The position numbers and the translations under genes were made by a program. Shown one piece after another: positions 40,032 through 50,789 of a stretch of 64,000 nucleotides of DNA (position 1 is its first letter; each line of letters opens with the position of its first letter). The notes below the pieces were generated by a model. That model was not told the DNA's origin. It made no database searches and worked only from the letters and a program-made list of their open reading frames with translations. Source of the stretch: Burkholderiales bacterium C2 (lineage in GTDB: Bacteria > Pseudomonadota > Gammaproteobacteria > Burkholderiales > Burkholderiaceae_C); the NCBI GenBank assembly GCA_005503085.1, contig SCOI01000001.1, positions 124,001 to 188,000 on the forward strand. Direction: 5' to 3'.

Positions 40032-40219
40032 GCGAGCAAGAAATCCGGAAAACATCGCATAATCGCGCGCTATGGCATCGCAGGCCGCCAGTCCAGCCGG
40101 GTAAGCCCTTGGACTGTCCTACACTTGCGCGGCACTCGCCGGAACGCTGGAGCTTGTCTTCCGGCACCCCTGCGGGCATGGAACACCCCCACATTTCGTC
40201 ATTACTCCGGAGCTTTCAC

Positions 40220-41209
40220 ATGAGCACAAAGAAACCCGTTCGCGTCGCCGTCACCGGTGCCGCCGGCCAGATCGGCTACGCCCTGCTGTTCCGCATCGCC
40301 TCCGGCGAAATGCTGGGCAAGGACCAGCCGGTGATCCTGCAGCTGCTGGAGATCCCTGACGAGAAGGCCCAGAACGCGCTGAAGGGCGTGATCATGGAGC
40401 TGCAGGACTGCGCCTTCCCGCTGCTGGTGGGCATCGAGGCCCACAGCGACCCGATGACCGCCTTCAAGGACACCGACTACGCGCTGCTGGTCGGCTCGCG
40501 TCCGCGCGGCCCGGGCATGGAGCGCTCGGAGCTGCTGTCGATCAACGGCGCCATCTTCACCGCCCAGGGCAAGGCGCTGAACGCCGTGGCCTCGCGCAAT
40601 GTCAAGGTGCTGGTGGTCGGCAACCCGGCCAATACCAATGCCTATATCGCGATGAAGTCGGCCCCGGACCTGCCGGCCAAGAACTTCACCGCGATGCTGC
40701 GCCTGGACCACAACCGCGCCGCCTCGCAACTGGCCGCCAAGACCGGCAAGCCGGTCGCCGAGATCGAGAAGCTGGCCGTCTGGGGCAACCACTCGCCGAC
40801 CATGTACGCCGACTACCGCTTCGCCACCATCGGCGGCGCCTCAGTCAAGGCCATGATCAATGACGAGGCCTGGAACCGCGAAACCTTCCTGCCCACCGTG
40901 GGCAAGCGCGGCGCCGCCATCATCGCGGCCCGCGGCCTGTCCTCGGCCGCCTCGGCCGCCAATGCCGCGATCGACCATATGCGCGACTGGGCCCTGGGCA
41001 CCAATGGCAAGTGGGTCACGATGGGCATCCCCTCGGGCGGCGAGTACGGCATCCCCAAGGATGTGATGTTCGGCTACCCGGTCACCTGCGAAAACGGCGA
41101 ATACAAGATCGTCGATGGCCTGGAGATCGATGCCTTCTCGCAAGAATGCATCAACAAGACGCTCAACGAGCTGCTGGAAGAGCAGGCGGGCGTCAAGCAC
41201 CTGCTCTGA
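40220..41209 (+). CDS. mdh: malate dehydrogenase
   Basis: A 329-residue NAD-dependent malate dehydrogenase of the cytosolic-like proteobacterial type. The Rossmann motif is [16 protein letters not shown], the mobile loop with substrate Arg residues is [10 protein letters not shown], and the catalytic His lies in WGNHSPTMY with MLRLDHNRA before it. The ATG follows a CGGAG site by seven bases. It is first in a plus-strand TCA run and is followed by a clear terminator. Confidence 0.97.
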   Translation: MSTKKPVRVAVTGAAGQIGYALLFRIASGEMLGKDQPVILQLLEIPDEKAQNALKGVIMELQDCAFPLLVGIEAHSDPMTAFKDTDYALLVGSRPRGPGMERSELLSINGAIFTAQGKALNAVASRNVKVLVVGNPANTNAYIAMKSAPDLPAKNFTAMLRLDHNRAASQLAAKTGKPVAEIEKLAVWGNHSPTMYADYRFATIGGASVKAMINDEAWNRETFLPTVGKRGAAIIAARGLSSAASAANAAIDHMRDWALGTNGKWVTMGIPSGGEYGIPKDVMFGYPVTCENGEYKIVDGLEIDAFSQECINKTLNELLEEQAGVKHLL

Positions 41210-41247
41210 GCCTCAGGCTTGAGCGACACTCGCTTGAGCAAAACCAA

Positions 41248-41273
41248 GGGTCGGCTTTTGCCGGCCCTTTTTT
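41248..41273 (+). terminator. rho-independent terminator after mdh
   Basis: A stem of GGGTCGGC and GCCGGCCC (one G-U pair) with a TTTT loop is followed by TTTTTT. It starts 38 bases after the mdh stop and ends only 16 bases before the start codon of the CitE-like gene. It may therefore act as a partial terminator that lets some transcript through. Confidence 0.85.
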
Positions 41274-41289
41274 CATTGAGACCGCCATC

Positions 41290-42300
41290 GTGACCACCGC
41301 TCCCCACCCCCGCCTGGCCCTGTTCGAGGAAGGCGACGCCGCCGCCACCCTGCCCGTGGTCGACCACTACTGCGGCGTCGAAGCCCGCATGAGCAAGAGC
41401 CTGGAGCTGCAGGCCGAGATGGGCCCGGTGTTCGACATCACGCTGGACTGCGAGGACGGTGCCCCGATAGGCGGCGAGGCCGAGCATGTGCAGTTGGTGC
41501 TCGCGATGCTCCACAGTGCGAACAACCGGTTCGGCCGCGTCGGCGCCCGCGTCCATCCGCTGGATCACCCCGCCTTCGAGGCCGATGTCGACGGCCTGAT
41601 TGCCGGCGCCGGTGCGAAGCTGGCCTATCTGATGGTGCCCAAGCCGCGCGGCATCAACGATGTCGAGCAAGCCTGCGCCTTCATCGACGCCAGCCTGGCT
41701 CGCCACGGCATCAGCCGCCCGCTGCCCGTCCATGTGCTGATCGAGACCCATGGCGCGCTGCGCGAGGTGCAGCAGATCGCCGCCCACCCGCGCATCGAGT
41801 CACTGTCCTTCGGCCTGATGGACTTCGTCTCGGCCCATCGTGGCGCGATCCCGCGCCAGGGCATGAGCCTGCAGGGCCAGTTCAGCCATCCGCTGGTGGT
41901 GCGCGCCAAGCTCGAGATCGCCGCCGCCGCCCATGGCTTCGGCAAGACACCGTCGCACTGCGTGGTCACCGAGTTCAAGAAGGTCTCAGCCATCGAGGAA
42001 GCCGCGCGGCGCGCGGCGCGCGAGTTCGGCTACACGCGGATGTGGAGCATCCACCCGAGCCAGATCCAGCCCATCATCGACGCCTTCGCCCCCAGCGTGG
42101 CCGAGATCGACGAAGCCATCGACATCATCCACGCCGCCCAGGCGGCCCATTGGGCGCCGATCCAGTACCGCGACCATCTGCACGACCGCGCCAGCTACCG
42201 CTATTTCTGGCAGTTGCTGGAGCGCGCCCACCGCACCGGCCAGACCTTGCCGATCGAAGTCGAGCAGGCCTACTTCGGCGACGCCGCCCATTTGGGGTAA
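41290..42300 (+). CDS. HpcH/HpaI aldolase / CitE-like CoA-ester lyase
   Basis: A 336-residue protein of the citrate lyase beta / malyl-CoA lyase superfamily. Metal and substrate residues lie in DITLDCEDGAP, RVGARVHPLDHP and VHVLIETHGALREV, with SFGLMDFVSAHRG following. Members cleave malyl-CoA, citramalyl-CoA or similar esters. The absence of citD and citF excludes a citrate lyase subunit. I chose the GTG at 41290 because the family N-terminus begins there, but the ribosome site is weak. It lies immediately after the mdh terminator, in a cluster of TCA genes. The substrate is open. Confidence 0.82.
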   Translation: MTTAPHPRLALFEEGDAAATLPVVDHYCGVEARMSKSLELQAEMGPVFDITLDCEDGAPIGGEAEHVQLVLAMLHSANNRFGRVGARVHPLDHPAFEADVDGLIAGAGAKLAYLMVPKPRGINDVEQACAFIDASLARHGISRPLPVHVLIETHGALREVQQIAAHPRIESLSFGLMDFVSAHRGAIPRQGMSLQGQFSHPLVVRAKLEIAAAAHGFGKTPSHCVVTEFKKVSAIEEAARRAAREFGYTRMWSIHPSQIQPIIDAFAPSVAEIDEAIDIIHAAQAAHWAPIQYRDHLHDRASYRYFWQLLERAHRTGQTLPIEVEQAYFGDAAHLG

Positions 42301-42408
42301 AGCAGGGGGTGGCGGCGCTGCGGCGGCGGTGACAATCGCTCACCCGCGCCGGCCGCCGATGCGGCTACATTGCAGCGCGAGCCTTCCCTGCCGTACCCAG
42401 AGATACCC

Positions 42409-43005
42409 ATGAAAATCATTCCCACCCTGACCCTGCTGATCAGCCTCGCGAGCGCTGGCGCCGTGATGGCCCAGTCCGTCGCCCCTGCCGCCGCCAAACC
42501 GGCCAACAAACAAGCCGTCAAGAAGGCCCCGGTCAAGCCGCGCGGCAAGCCGGCGCCGGTGCCGGCGCCCCCGCCGCCGCTGGCCGATGCCACCGAAGAA
42601 CAGCTGGCCGCCACCGAGCGCGCCTATCTCGGTACCTATGACTGCGAGTTCAAGCAATCGGTGAGCATCACCCGCAATATCAAGCCGGGCTATCTGGACG
42701 TGATGTGGCAGAAGGACACCTTCACGATGAAGCCGGTGCTGTCCTCGACCGGCGCGCTGCGCCTGGAAGACGTCACCGGCCGTACCCTGATGATCCAGAT
42801 CGCCAACAAGTCCATGCTGATGGACACCCATGTGGGCCGCCGCCTGGTCGACGAGTGTCTGCATCCTGAGCACCGCGCCGCGATCGAGGCCGCCAAGATC
42901 GCCCGCGCTGCCGCCGCCGCATCGGCCGCCGCATCCGGCCTGGAGGTCGAAGCCGACGCCAGCAGCCTGGGCATCGCCCCCAGCCCCGCCAAGCGCGGCA
43001 GTTGA
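42409..43005 (+). CDS. putative secreted protein of unknown function
   Basis: A 198-residue protein with a signal peptide (residues 1-22, cleavage near VMAQS). A Pro/Ala/Lys-rich linker (to about 60) is followed by a compact domain with TYDCEFKQSVSITRN, GYLDVMWQKDTFTMKPV and a second Cys in LVDECLHPEHR, then an Ala-rich tail. The two Cys could form a disulfide in the periplasm. I do not recognise the family. Its place between the CitE-like gene and the toxin-antitoxin pair does not reveal a role. Confidence 0.7.
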   Translation: MKIIPTLTLLISLASAGAVMAQSVAPAAAKPANKQAVKKAPVKPRGKPAPVPAPPPPLADATEEQLAATERAYLGTYDCEFKQSVSITRNIKPGYLDVMWQKDTFTMKPVLSSTGALRLEDVTGRTLMIQIANKSMLMDTHVGRRLVDECLHPEHRAAIEAAKIARAAAAASAAASGLEVEADASSLGIAPSPAKRGS

Positions 43006-43055
43006 AGTCGGCCCGGCAGGCTCCGATCGGCGCGCGGGCATTCCCGGGCGAGGTC

Positions 43056-43082
43056 AAAGTATGTAGAATCAATGCATACTTT
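43056..43082. promoter_or_regulatory. inverted-repeat operator of the toxin-antitoxin pair, overlapping a -10 box
   Basis: Perfect eight-base arms AAAGTATG and CATACTTT are separated by 11 bases. The spacer contains TAGAAT (43064-43069), a good -10 hexamer, so a bound repressor would block transcription. It lies 35 bases upstream of the antitoxin gene. VapB/AbrB-type antitoxins usually autoregulate through such repeats. The repeat is read directly and the binding is inferred. Confidence 0.7.
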
Positions 43083-43117
43083 CCTCGCCATACCGGCCCT
43101 CACCTCGGAGCCCTGCC

Positions 43118-43384
43118 ATGGAAGCCACTGTTGCCGAACGCGGCCAGATCACCCTGCCCAAGGCGGTGCGTGATGCGCTGGGCCTGAGCAAGGGCACCAC
43201 GCTCAAGGTCGAACTTGATGGCGGCCGCATCATCCTGAGCAAGAACGTCGACGACGCGCTGGCCAAGCTGCGCGGGCGTTTCAAGCTGGCCGAAGGCTTC
43301 ACCAGCACCAATGACGCGATGCGTGCGCTGCGCGGCCGCGCCCCGGGCGACCCCTATCCCGCGCCCAGCGAGGACGAGACATGA
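43118..43384 (+). CDS. AbrB/MazE-fold antitoxin (VapB-like)
   Basis: An 88-residue antitoxin. The N-terminal swapped-hairpin DNA-binding domain is of SpoVT/AbrB type (AERGQITLPKAVRDALGL, KGTTLKVELDGGRIILSK). The C-terminal tail is charged and probably wraps the toxin. Its stop overlaps the PIN toxin start by four bases, the standard antitoxin-toxin arrangement. It probably represses its own promoter through the upstream inverted repeat. Confidence 0.88.
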   Translation: MEATVAERGQITLPKAVRDALGLSKGTTLKVELDGGRIILSKNVDDALAKLRGRFKLAEGFTSTNDAMRALRGRAPGDPYPAPSEDET

Positions 43385-43788
43385 TCGCCGTCGACTCCTC
43401 CGTGCTGGTCGACGTGCTGACCGGCGATGCCGAGTACGGCGAGGCCTCCTCGCTGGTACTGGCCAAGGCCTTGAGCGAGGGCGAGGTCGTCATCAGCGAA
43501 GCGGTCGTGGCCGAGGTCCAGACCCTGCTCGACACGCGCGAGACCGTGATGGACGCGCTCAATGAGTTCGGCATCCGCTTCGAACCCATCCAGCAGGCCG
43601 CCGCCGTGCGCGCCGGTCATATGCAGCGCCGCTACCGCGATCGTGGCGGCAAGCGCGAGCGCGTGGTGGCCGATTTCCTGATCGGCGCCCATGCCCTGCT
43701 GCAGTGCCAAGCCCTGATCACCCGCGACGAAGGATTCTTTCGCGATTACTACAAGGGCCTGAGGCTCATCGTTCCCCAGGTACGTTGA
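43381..43788 (+). CDS. PIN-domain toxin (VapC-like ribonuclease)
   Basis: A 135-residue PIN-domain protein. The four acidic residues of the metal site are present: Asp5 (VDSSVLVD), Glu45 (VVAEVQTL), Asp98 ([10 protein letters not shown]) and Asp116 (ITRDEGFF). VapC toxins are Mg-dependent RNases that cut tRNA or rRNA when not bound by antitoxin. The active site looks intact, so the module is probably functional. The acnB start follows 38 bases later, which is a short distance for a private acnB promoter. Confidence 0.9.
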   Translation: MIAVDSSVLVDVLTGDAEYGEASSLVLAKALSEGEVVISEAVVAEVQTLLDTRETVMDALNEFGIRFEPIQQAAAVRAGHMQRRYRDRGGKRERVVADFLIGAHALLQCQALITRDEGFFRDYYKGLRLIVPQVR

Positions 43789-43826
43789 CCCGCCCGCTGA
43801 CCCCACCTAGCCCCCCAGGAGTAGCC

Positions 43827-46418
43827 ATGTTGCAAGCCTATCGCCAACACACCGCCGAGCGCGCCGCGCTGGGCATCCCGCCCCTGCCTTTGGACGCCAA
43901 GCAGGTGGCCGAGTTGATCGAGCTGATCAAGACGCCCCCGAGCGGTGAAGGCGAGTTCCTGCTGGACCTGCTGACCCACCGCGTGCCGCCGGGCGTCGAT
44001 GACGCCGCCAAGGTCAAAGCCAGCTTCCTGGCCGCCGTGGCCCATGGCGACCTGACCGTGGGCCTGATCTCCAAAGCCAAGGCCACCGAGCTGCTGGGCA
44101 CCATGGTGGGCGGCTACAACGTCCATCCGCTGATCGAGCTGCTGGACGATGCCGAGGTCGCCGAGGTCGCCGCCGCCGGTCTGAAGAAGACCCTGCTGAT
44201 GTTCGACTTCTTCAACGATGTCGCCGAGAAGGCCAGGGCCGGCAATGCGCAGGCCAAGGCCGTGATGCAGAGCTGGGCCGAGGCCGAGTGGTTCACCTCG
44301 CGCCCTGAAGTCGCCAAGAAGATCACCGTGACCGTGTTCAAGGTGCCCGGCGAGACCAATACCGACGATCTGTCGCCGGCCCCCGATGCGTGGAGCCGTC
44401 CGGACATCCCGCTGCACTATCTGGCGATGCTGAAGAACACCCGTCCCGGCGCGGCCTTCGTGCCCGAGGAAGACGGCAAGCGCGGCCCGATGAAATTCAT
44501 CGAGGAGCTGAAGAGCAAGGGCCATCTGGTGGCCTATGTCGGCGATGTGGTCGGCACCGGCTCCTCGCGCAAGAGCGCCACCAACAGCGTGATCTGGGCC
44601 ACCGGCCAGGACATCCCCTTTGTGCCGAACAAGCGCTTCGGCGGCGTCACGCTGGGCGGCAAGATCGCGCCTATCTTCTTCAACACGCAGGAAGACTCCG
44701 GCGCACTGCCGATCGAGGTCGATGTCTCGGCCTTCGAGATGGGCGATGTGATCGACATCTACCCCTACGAGGGCAAGATCGAGAAGGACGGCAAGGTCGC
44801 GGTCGAATTCCAGCTCAAGAGCGATGTGCTGTTCGACGAGGTGCGTGCCGGCGGCCGTATCAACCTGATCATCGGTCGCTCGCTGACCGCCAAGGCCCGC
44901 GAGTTCCTGGGCCTGCCCGCCTCCACCAGCTTCCGCCTGCCCCAGCCGCCGGCCGCCACCAAGGCCGGCTTCACGCTGGCCCAGAAGATGGTCGGCCGCG
45001 CCGTCGGCCTGCCGGAAGGCCAGGGCGTGCGCCCCGGCACCTATTGCGAGCCCAAGATGACCACGGTCGGCTCGCAGGACACCACCGGCCCGATGACCCG
45101 CGACGAGCTGAAGGATCTGGCCTGCCTGGGCTTCTCGGCTGATCTGGTGATGCAGAGCTTCTGCCACACCGCCGCCTATCCGAAGCCGGTCGACGTCAAG
45201 ACCCACCGCGAGCTGCCCGCCTTCATCAGCAACCGCGGCGGCGTCTCGCTGCGCCCCGGCGACGGCGTGATCCACAGCTGGCTGAACCGCCTGCTGCTGC
45301 CCGACACCGTCGGCACCGGTGGCGACAGCCACACCCGCTTCCCGATCGGCATCTCCTTCCCGGCCGGCTCCGGCCTGGTGGCCTTCGGCGCCGCCACCGG
45401 CGTGATGCCGCTGGACATGCCCGAGTCGGTGCTGGTGCGTTTCAAGGGCCAGATGCAGCCCGGCATCACCTTGCGCGACCTGGTCCATGCGATCCCGCTG
45501 TATGCCATCAAGCGAGGCCTGCTGACTGTGGCCAAGGCCGGCAAGATCAATGCCTTCTCGGGCCGCATCCTGGAAATCGAAGGCCTGCCGGATCTGAAGG
45601 TGGAGCAAGCCTTCGAGCTGAGCGACGCCTCGGCCGAGCGCAGCGCCGCCGGCTGCACCGTGCACCTGAACCCCGAGCCGATCAAGGAATACCTCACCAG
45701 CAATATCGTGCTGATGAAGAACATGATCGCCGACGGCTATGCCGACGCCCGCACCCTGCAGCGCCGCATCCAGGCCGTCGAAGCCTGGCTGGCCGACCCC
45801 AAGCTGATGAAGGCCGACGCCGACGCCGAGTACGCCCACGTCATCGAGATCGACCTGGCCGACATCAAGGAGCCCATCCTGTGCTGCCCGAATGATCCGG
45901 ACGATGCCAAGTTCCTCAGCGATGTGGCCGGCACCAAGATCGACGAGGTCTTCATCGGCTCCTGCATGACGAACATCGGCCACTTCCGTGCCGCCTCCAA
46001 GCTGCTGGAAGGCAAGCGCGACATCCCGGTCAAGCTGTGGGTCGCCCCGCCGACCAAGATGGACGCCCAGGAACTGACCAAGGAAGGCCACTATGGCACC
46101 TTCGGCACGGCCGGTGCGCGCATGGAAATGCCGGGCTGCTCGCTGTGCATGGGCAATCAGGCCCAGGTCAAGGAAGGCGCCACCGTGGTGTCCACCTCCA
46201 CGCGCAACTTCCCCAACCGTCTGGGCAAGAACAGCAACGTCTACCTGGCCTCGGCCGAGCTGGCCGCGATCGCCTCCAAGCTGGGCCGCATCCCGACCGT
46301 GGCCGAGTACCACGCGGACATGGGCGTGATCAATGCCGACGGCAGCAAGATCTACAAGTACATGAACTTCGACCAGATCGAGGAGTACGCGGAGACGGCC
46401 AAGGGCGTGACGGCCTGA
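43827..46418 (+). CDS. acnB: aconitate hydratase B
   Basis: An 863-residue bifunctional aconitase/2-methylisocitrate dehydratase of the AcnB type. The N-terminal HEAT-like domain (about 1-160) is followed by the swivel domain with the [14 protein letters not shown] motif, and then the catalytic domains. The [4Fe-4S] cysteines are in [10 protein letters not shown] and in [10 protein letters not shown]. The ATG follows CAGGAG by six bases. It closes the plus-strand TCA run and is separated from mdh by four genes, including a toxin-antitoxin pair. Confidence 0.97.
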   Translation: MLQAYRQHTAERAALGIPPLPLDAKQVAELIELIKTPPSGEGEFLLDLLTHRVPPGVDDAAKVKASFLAAVAHGDLTVGLISKAKATELLGTMVGGYNVHPLIELLDDAEVAEVAAAGLKKTLLMFDFFNDVAEKARAGNAQAKAVMQSWAEAEWFTSRPEVAKKITVTVFKVPGETNTDDLSPAPDAWSRPDIPLHYLAMLKNTRPGAAFVPEEDGKRGPMKFIEELKSKGHLVAYVGDVVGTGSSRKSATNSVIWATGQDIPFVPNKRFGGVTLGGKIAPIFFNTQEDSGALPIEVDVSAFEMGDVIDIYPYEGKIEKDGKVAVEFQLKSDVLFDEVRAGGRINLIIGRSLTAKAREFLGLPASTSFRLPQPPAATKAGFTLAQKMVGRAVGLPEGQGVRPGTYCEPKMTTVGSQDTTGPMTRDELKDLACLGFSADLVMQSFCHTAAYPKPVDVKTHRELPAFISNRGGVSLRPGDGVIHSWLNRLLLPDTVGTGGDSHTRFPIGISFPAGSGLVAFGAATGVMPLDMPESVLVRFKGQMQPGITLRDLVHAIPLYAIKRGLLTVAKAGKINAFSGRILEIEGLPDLKVEQAFELSDASAERSAAGCTVHLNPEPIKEYLTSNIVLMKNMIADGYADARTLQRRIQAVEAWLADPKLMKADADAEYAHVIEIDLADIKEPILCCPNDPDDAKFLSDVAGTKIDEVFIGSCMTNIGHFRAASKLLEGKRDIPVKLWVAPPTKMDAQELTKEGHYGTFGTAGARMEMPGCSLCMGNQAQVKEGATVVSTSTRNFPNRLGKNSNVYLASAELAAIASKLGRIPTVAEYHADMGVINADGSKIYKYMNFDQIEEYAETAKGVTA

Positions 46419-46440
46419 GTCTGAATCGGGCTTGACCGAA

Positions 46441-46471
46441 GCGGCCCGCCGACTTGAAGTCGGCGGGCCGC
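46441..46471 (+). terminator. strong hairpin after acnB
   Basis: A perfect 13-base stem GCGGCCCGCCGAC / GTCGGCGGGCCGC with loop TTGAA lies 22 bases after the acnB stop. The following bases are TGTCTTTGTGG, so the U-tract is poor, but stem strength and position favour a terminator. Confidence 0.7.
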
Positions 46472-46565
46472 TGTCTTTGTGGCCGGCGCGGTACAAAGTC
46501 GCATGAAGCGCCTGCGCTTTCACTTACAGTCACTCGGATGACGCCCACCGCGCCGGAGTGATGCC

Positions 46566-48191
46566 ATGAGTGCAGCTCAGCCCAAACCGACCTCGGCCTA
46601 CAAGGTGCTGGTGGTCGACGACCAGCAGCAGATGCGCCAGATCATCCGCGAGTCGCTGTACCGACTGGGCATACGCACGGTGCTGATGGCCGGCAATGCG
46701 GCCGAGGCACTGAAGGCCATGCGTGGCGAAGGCATCGACCTGGTGCTCAGCGACTACAACCTCGGTGAAGGCCCGGACGGCCAGCAGCTGCTGGAGGCCG
46801 CGCGCGGCGCCAAGCTGCTGAGCCCGGTCGCGCCGTGGATCTACATCACCGCCAATGCCTTGCGCACCGACATCCTGGCGGCCGGCGATTTCATGCCCGA
46901 CGGCTATATCGTCAAGCCCTTCACTGACCAGCTGCTGTCGCGCTATATCGAGGCGCTGTCGACCCGCAAGCAGACGCTGGCGCCCCTGCTGCTCGCGGTC
47001 GAGGCCCAGCAATGGGAGCAGGTGCTGGAGGCCGCCGAGGGCTTCATCCGGCGCGGCGATGCGCTCAGCGTCGAGGGCCTGAAGCAGAAGGCTCAGGCGC
47101 TGATGCGGCTGGCCCGCTTCGAGGACGCCCGCGCCTGCTACGCGCAGGCGCTGCAGCTGAACTCCGAACTGTCCTGGGCCCAGCTGGGTCAGGCCCAGGC
47201 CTTGCGGGCGCTCGGCAAGACCGAGCAGGCCCGCGCCGCGCTGGAGCAGCTGACACGCGACCAGCCCTCCTATGCCAGCGCCTATGACGTGCTGCTGGAG
47301 ATGGCCGAAGACCAGGGCGACGCACAGGCGGCGATGGGCATCGCCCAGACCGTCGCCGATCTGGTACCGAACGCCAAACGCAAGCTGCGCCTGGGCAGCC
47401 TGGCCCTGGGCGCCGGCGAGACCGAGACGGCACTGAAGGCACTGGAGCAGGCCGCCGCGAAGAACAAGCACGCGGTCCAACCGACGCCGCAGGCCCAGCT
47501 GCTGCTGACCCAGGCCCTGCTGGACAAGGGCGACGCCCTGCGCGCGCTGAGCCTGGCCGGCGAGCTGGCGAAGAAGTTTGCCGACTCGCCGGACGCGGGC
47601 CTGCTGTCCAAGGCCCTCAGCGCTCAGGCCCAGCAGCGCCTGGGCAATGCGGCCGCCGCGACCGCGCTGATGCAGGAGGTCGAGCAGCGCATGGCCAAGA
47701 CACCGCTGGACGAGCAGCAGAAGCTGCTGATTGCGAAGAGTGCGCTGGCCACCGGCCAGACCACGCTGGGCCAGCAGCTGATCACCGAGCTGGCGCGCAA
47801 CCACAGCGACCGCCCCCTGCTGCTGGCCAGTGCGCTGCGCGCCGCCGAGGGCACACCGGCCGAGGCCGAGTGCCGGGCCCTGATCGAGCAGGTCGGCCGC
47901 GAGATGACGGAGGCGATGAACGCGCTGCAGCAGGCCAAGCGCAGCGGCGATGTGGCGCGGGCACTGGCGCTCGGCGAGCAGGCGCTGGCGCTGTCGCCGC
48001 AGAACTTCAATGTGCTGATCGAGCTGTGCAGCCTGCACCTGATCGCGATGGGGCGCGAGAGCGCGGATGCGCGCGAGCCGCACCGCGCGCGCGCCGCCGA
48101 GCTGCTGGCCCGGCTGGAGCACAGCCACCCCAATCACGACCGCGTCGCGGCGGCCCGCAAGTTCTATCGCGAGCGCGCCGGCGCCGCCTGA
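46566..48191 (+). CDS. response-regulator receiver protein with TPR repeats
   Basis: A 541-residue protein. Residues 12-135 form a REC domain with acidic residues in VVDDQ, the phosphorylation Asp63 (VLSDYNLG), Thr95 and Lys117 (IVKPF). The remainder is a long array of TPR-like helices (for example ARACYAQALQLNSELSWAQLGQAQ in part) with no DNA-binding or enzymatic output domain. It probably works by phosphorylation-controlled protein binding. A small kinase gene follows after three bases and is the obvious partner. Confidence 0.85.
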   Translation: MSAAQPKPTSAYKVLVVDDQQQMRQIIRESLYRLGIRTVLMAGNAAEALKAMRGEGIDLVLSDYNLGEGPDGQQLLEAARGAKLLSPVAPWIYITANALRTDILAAGDFMPDGYIVKPFTDQLLSRYIEALSTRKQTLAPLLLAVEAQQWEQVLEAAEGFIRRGDALSVEGLKQKAQALMRLARFEDARACYAQALQLNSELSWAQLGQAQALRALGKTEQARAALEQLTRDQPSYASAYDVLLEMAEDQGDAQAAMGIAQTVADLVPNAKRKLRLGSLALGAGETETALKALEQAAAKNKHAVQPTPQAQLLLTQALLDKGDALRALSLAGELAKKFADSPDAGLLSKALSAQAQQRLGNAAAATALMQEVEQRMAKTPLDEQQKLLIAKSALATGQTTLGQQLITELARNHSDRPLLLASALRAAEGTPAEAECRALIEQVGREMTEAMNALQQAKRSGDVARALALGEQALALSPQNFNVLIELCSLHLIAMGRESADAREPHRARAAELLARLEHSHPNHDRVAAARKFYRERAGAA

Positions 48192-48194
48192 GCC

Positions 48195-48824
48195 ATGCTG
48201 GATCGCTACCTCAACGCCGCGGTGCTGCACGACCTGAAGAACCGCCTGGCCATCCTCAGTGACGAGCTGACCAAGCTCGGCCGGCTGGACCTGCCGGCCC
48301 AGGCCCATCAGCATGCGCGCCAGGCCCATGAGCAAGCCCATGTGCTGACCCGCAAGCTGGTCGAGTTCCTGACCGCCCAGCAGGCCAGCGAGGCCGGCGG
48401 CCTGCGCGCCGCCGCGGCCGAGGAGATTCCCGAGGCGATGCTGCAGGACATGCATGCCGAGGCCCAGATGCTGATACACGGCGGGCTGCAGCTGCAGCTG
48501 GAGATCGCCGCTGCAGTGCCGCCCTTCTGGTTCTTCGATCAGCATCTGGTGCGGCTGGCGCTCGACTCGGCGCTCTACAACGCGCTGCGCTTCGCACGCA
48601 GCCGCATCGTGCTGGGCCTGCGGGTCGAGGACGGCCAGCTGTGCTTTTCGGTGCACGATGACGGTCCCGGCCTGCAGGCCACGCCGGCCCACAACTCGAC
48701 AGGCCTGGGCCGCCTGGTCTGCGACGAGGTCGCCAAGGCCCATCGCAACAAGGGCCGCAGCGGCCGCAGCGTGCTGCGCAACCATGCGGACGGCGGCGCG
48801 GTGTTCGAGCTGTTTCTGCCCTGA
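48195..48824 (+). CDS. small soluble histidine kinase-like ATPase
   Basis: A 209-residue protein without membrane or sensor domain. His12 in VLHDLKNRLAIL matches an H-box of the HDLKN type. The ATPase part has an N-box in DSALYNALRFA, a G1 box HDDGPGL and a G2 box STGLGRLV. It could phosphorylate the REC-TPR protein encoded just before it. The lack of any sensor suggests that it is switched by protein contact, or that REC-TPR itself presents the signal. Confidence 0.8.
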   Translation: MLDRYLNAAVLHDLKNRLAILSDELTKLGRLDLPAQAHQHARQAHEQAHVLTRKLVEFLTAQQASEAGGLRAAAAEEIPEAMLQDMHAEAQMLIHGGLQLQLEIAAAVPPFWFFDQHLVRLALDSALYNALRFARSRIVLGLRVEDGQLCFSVHDDGPGLQATPAHNSTGLGRLVCDEVAKAHRNKGRSGRSVLRNHADGGAVFELFLP

Positions 48825-48877
48825 TGCGTCAAGACCGGCCTGCTAGCATGCCGGCTTCCCTGACCTCGCCCATCCCG

Positions 48878-50782
<1,905 letters not shown>

Positions 50783-50789
50783 GCTGCGG

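Noticed and set aside
41290-42300. The CitE-like gene as a citrate lyase subunit
   Set aside because: The citD, citF and citC genes needed for citrate lyase are absent and the sequence fits the free-standing CoA-ester lyase group.
43118-43788. The toxin-antitoxin pair as part of a mobile element
   Set aside because: I found no transposase, integrase, flanking direct repeats or GC change around it.
43749-46523. A 924-codon open frame opposite acnB
   Set aside because: It mirrors a highly conserved aconitase gene in high-GC DNA, is rich in Gly/Ala/Asp/His/Gln repeats typical of antisense frames, and has no recognisable motif.
46530-48785. A 751-codon minus-strand frame opposite the REC-TPR and kinase genes
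   Set aside because: No motifs, typical shadow composition, and both plus-strand genes show clear conserved residues.
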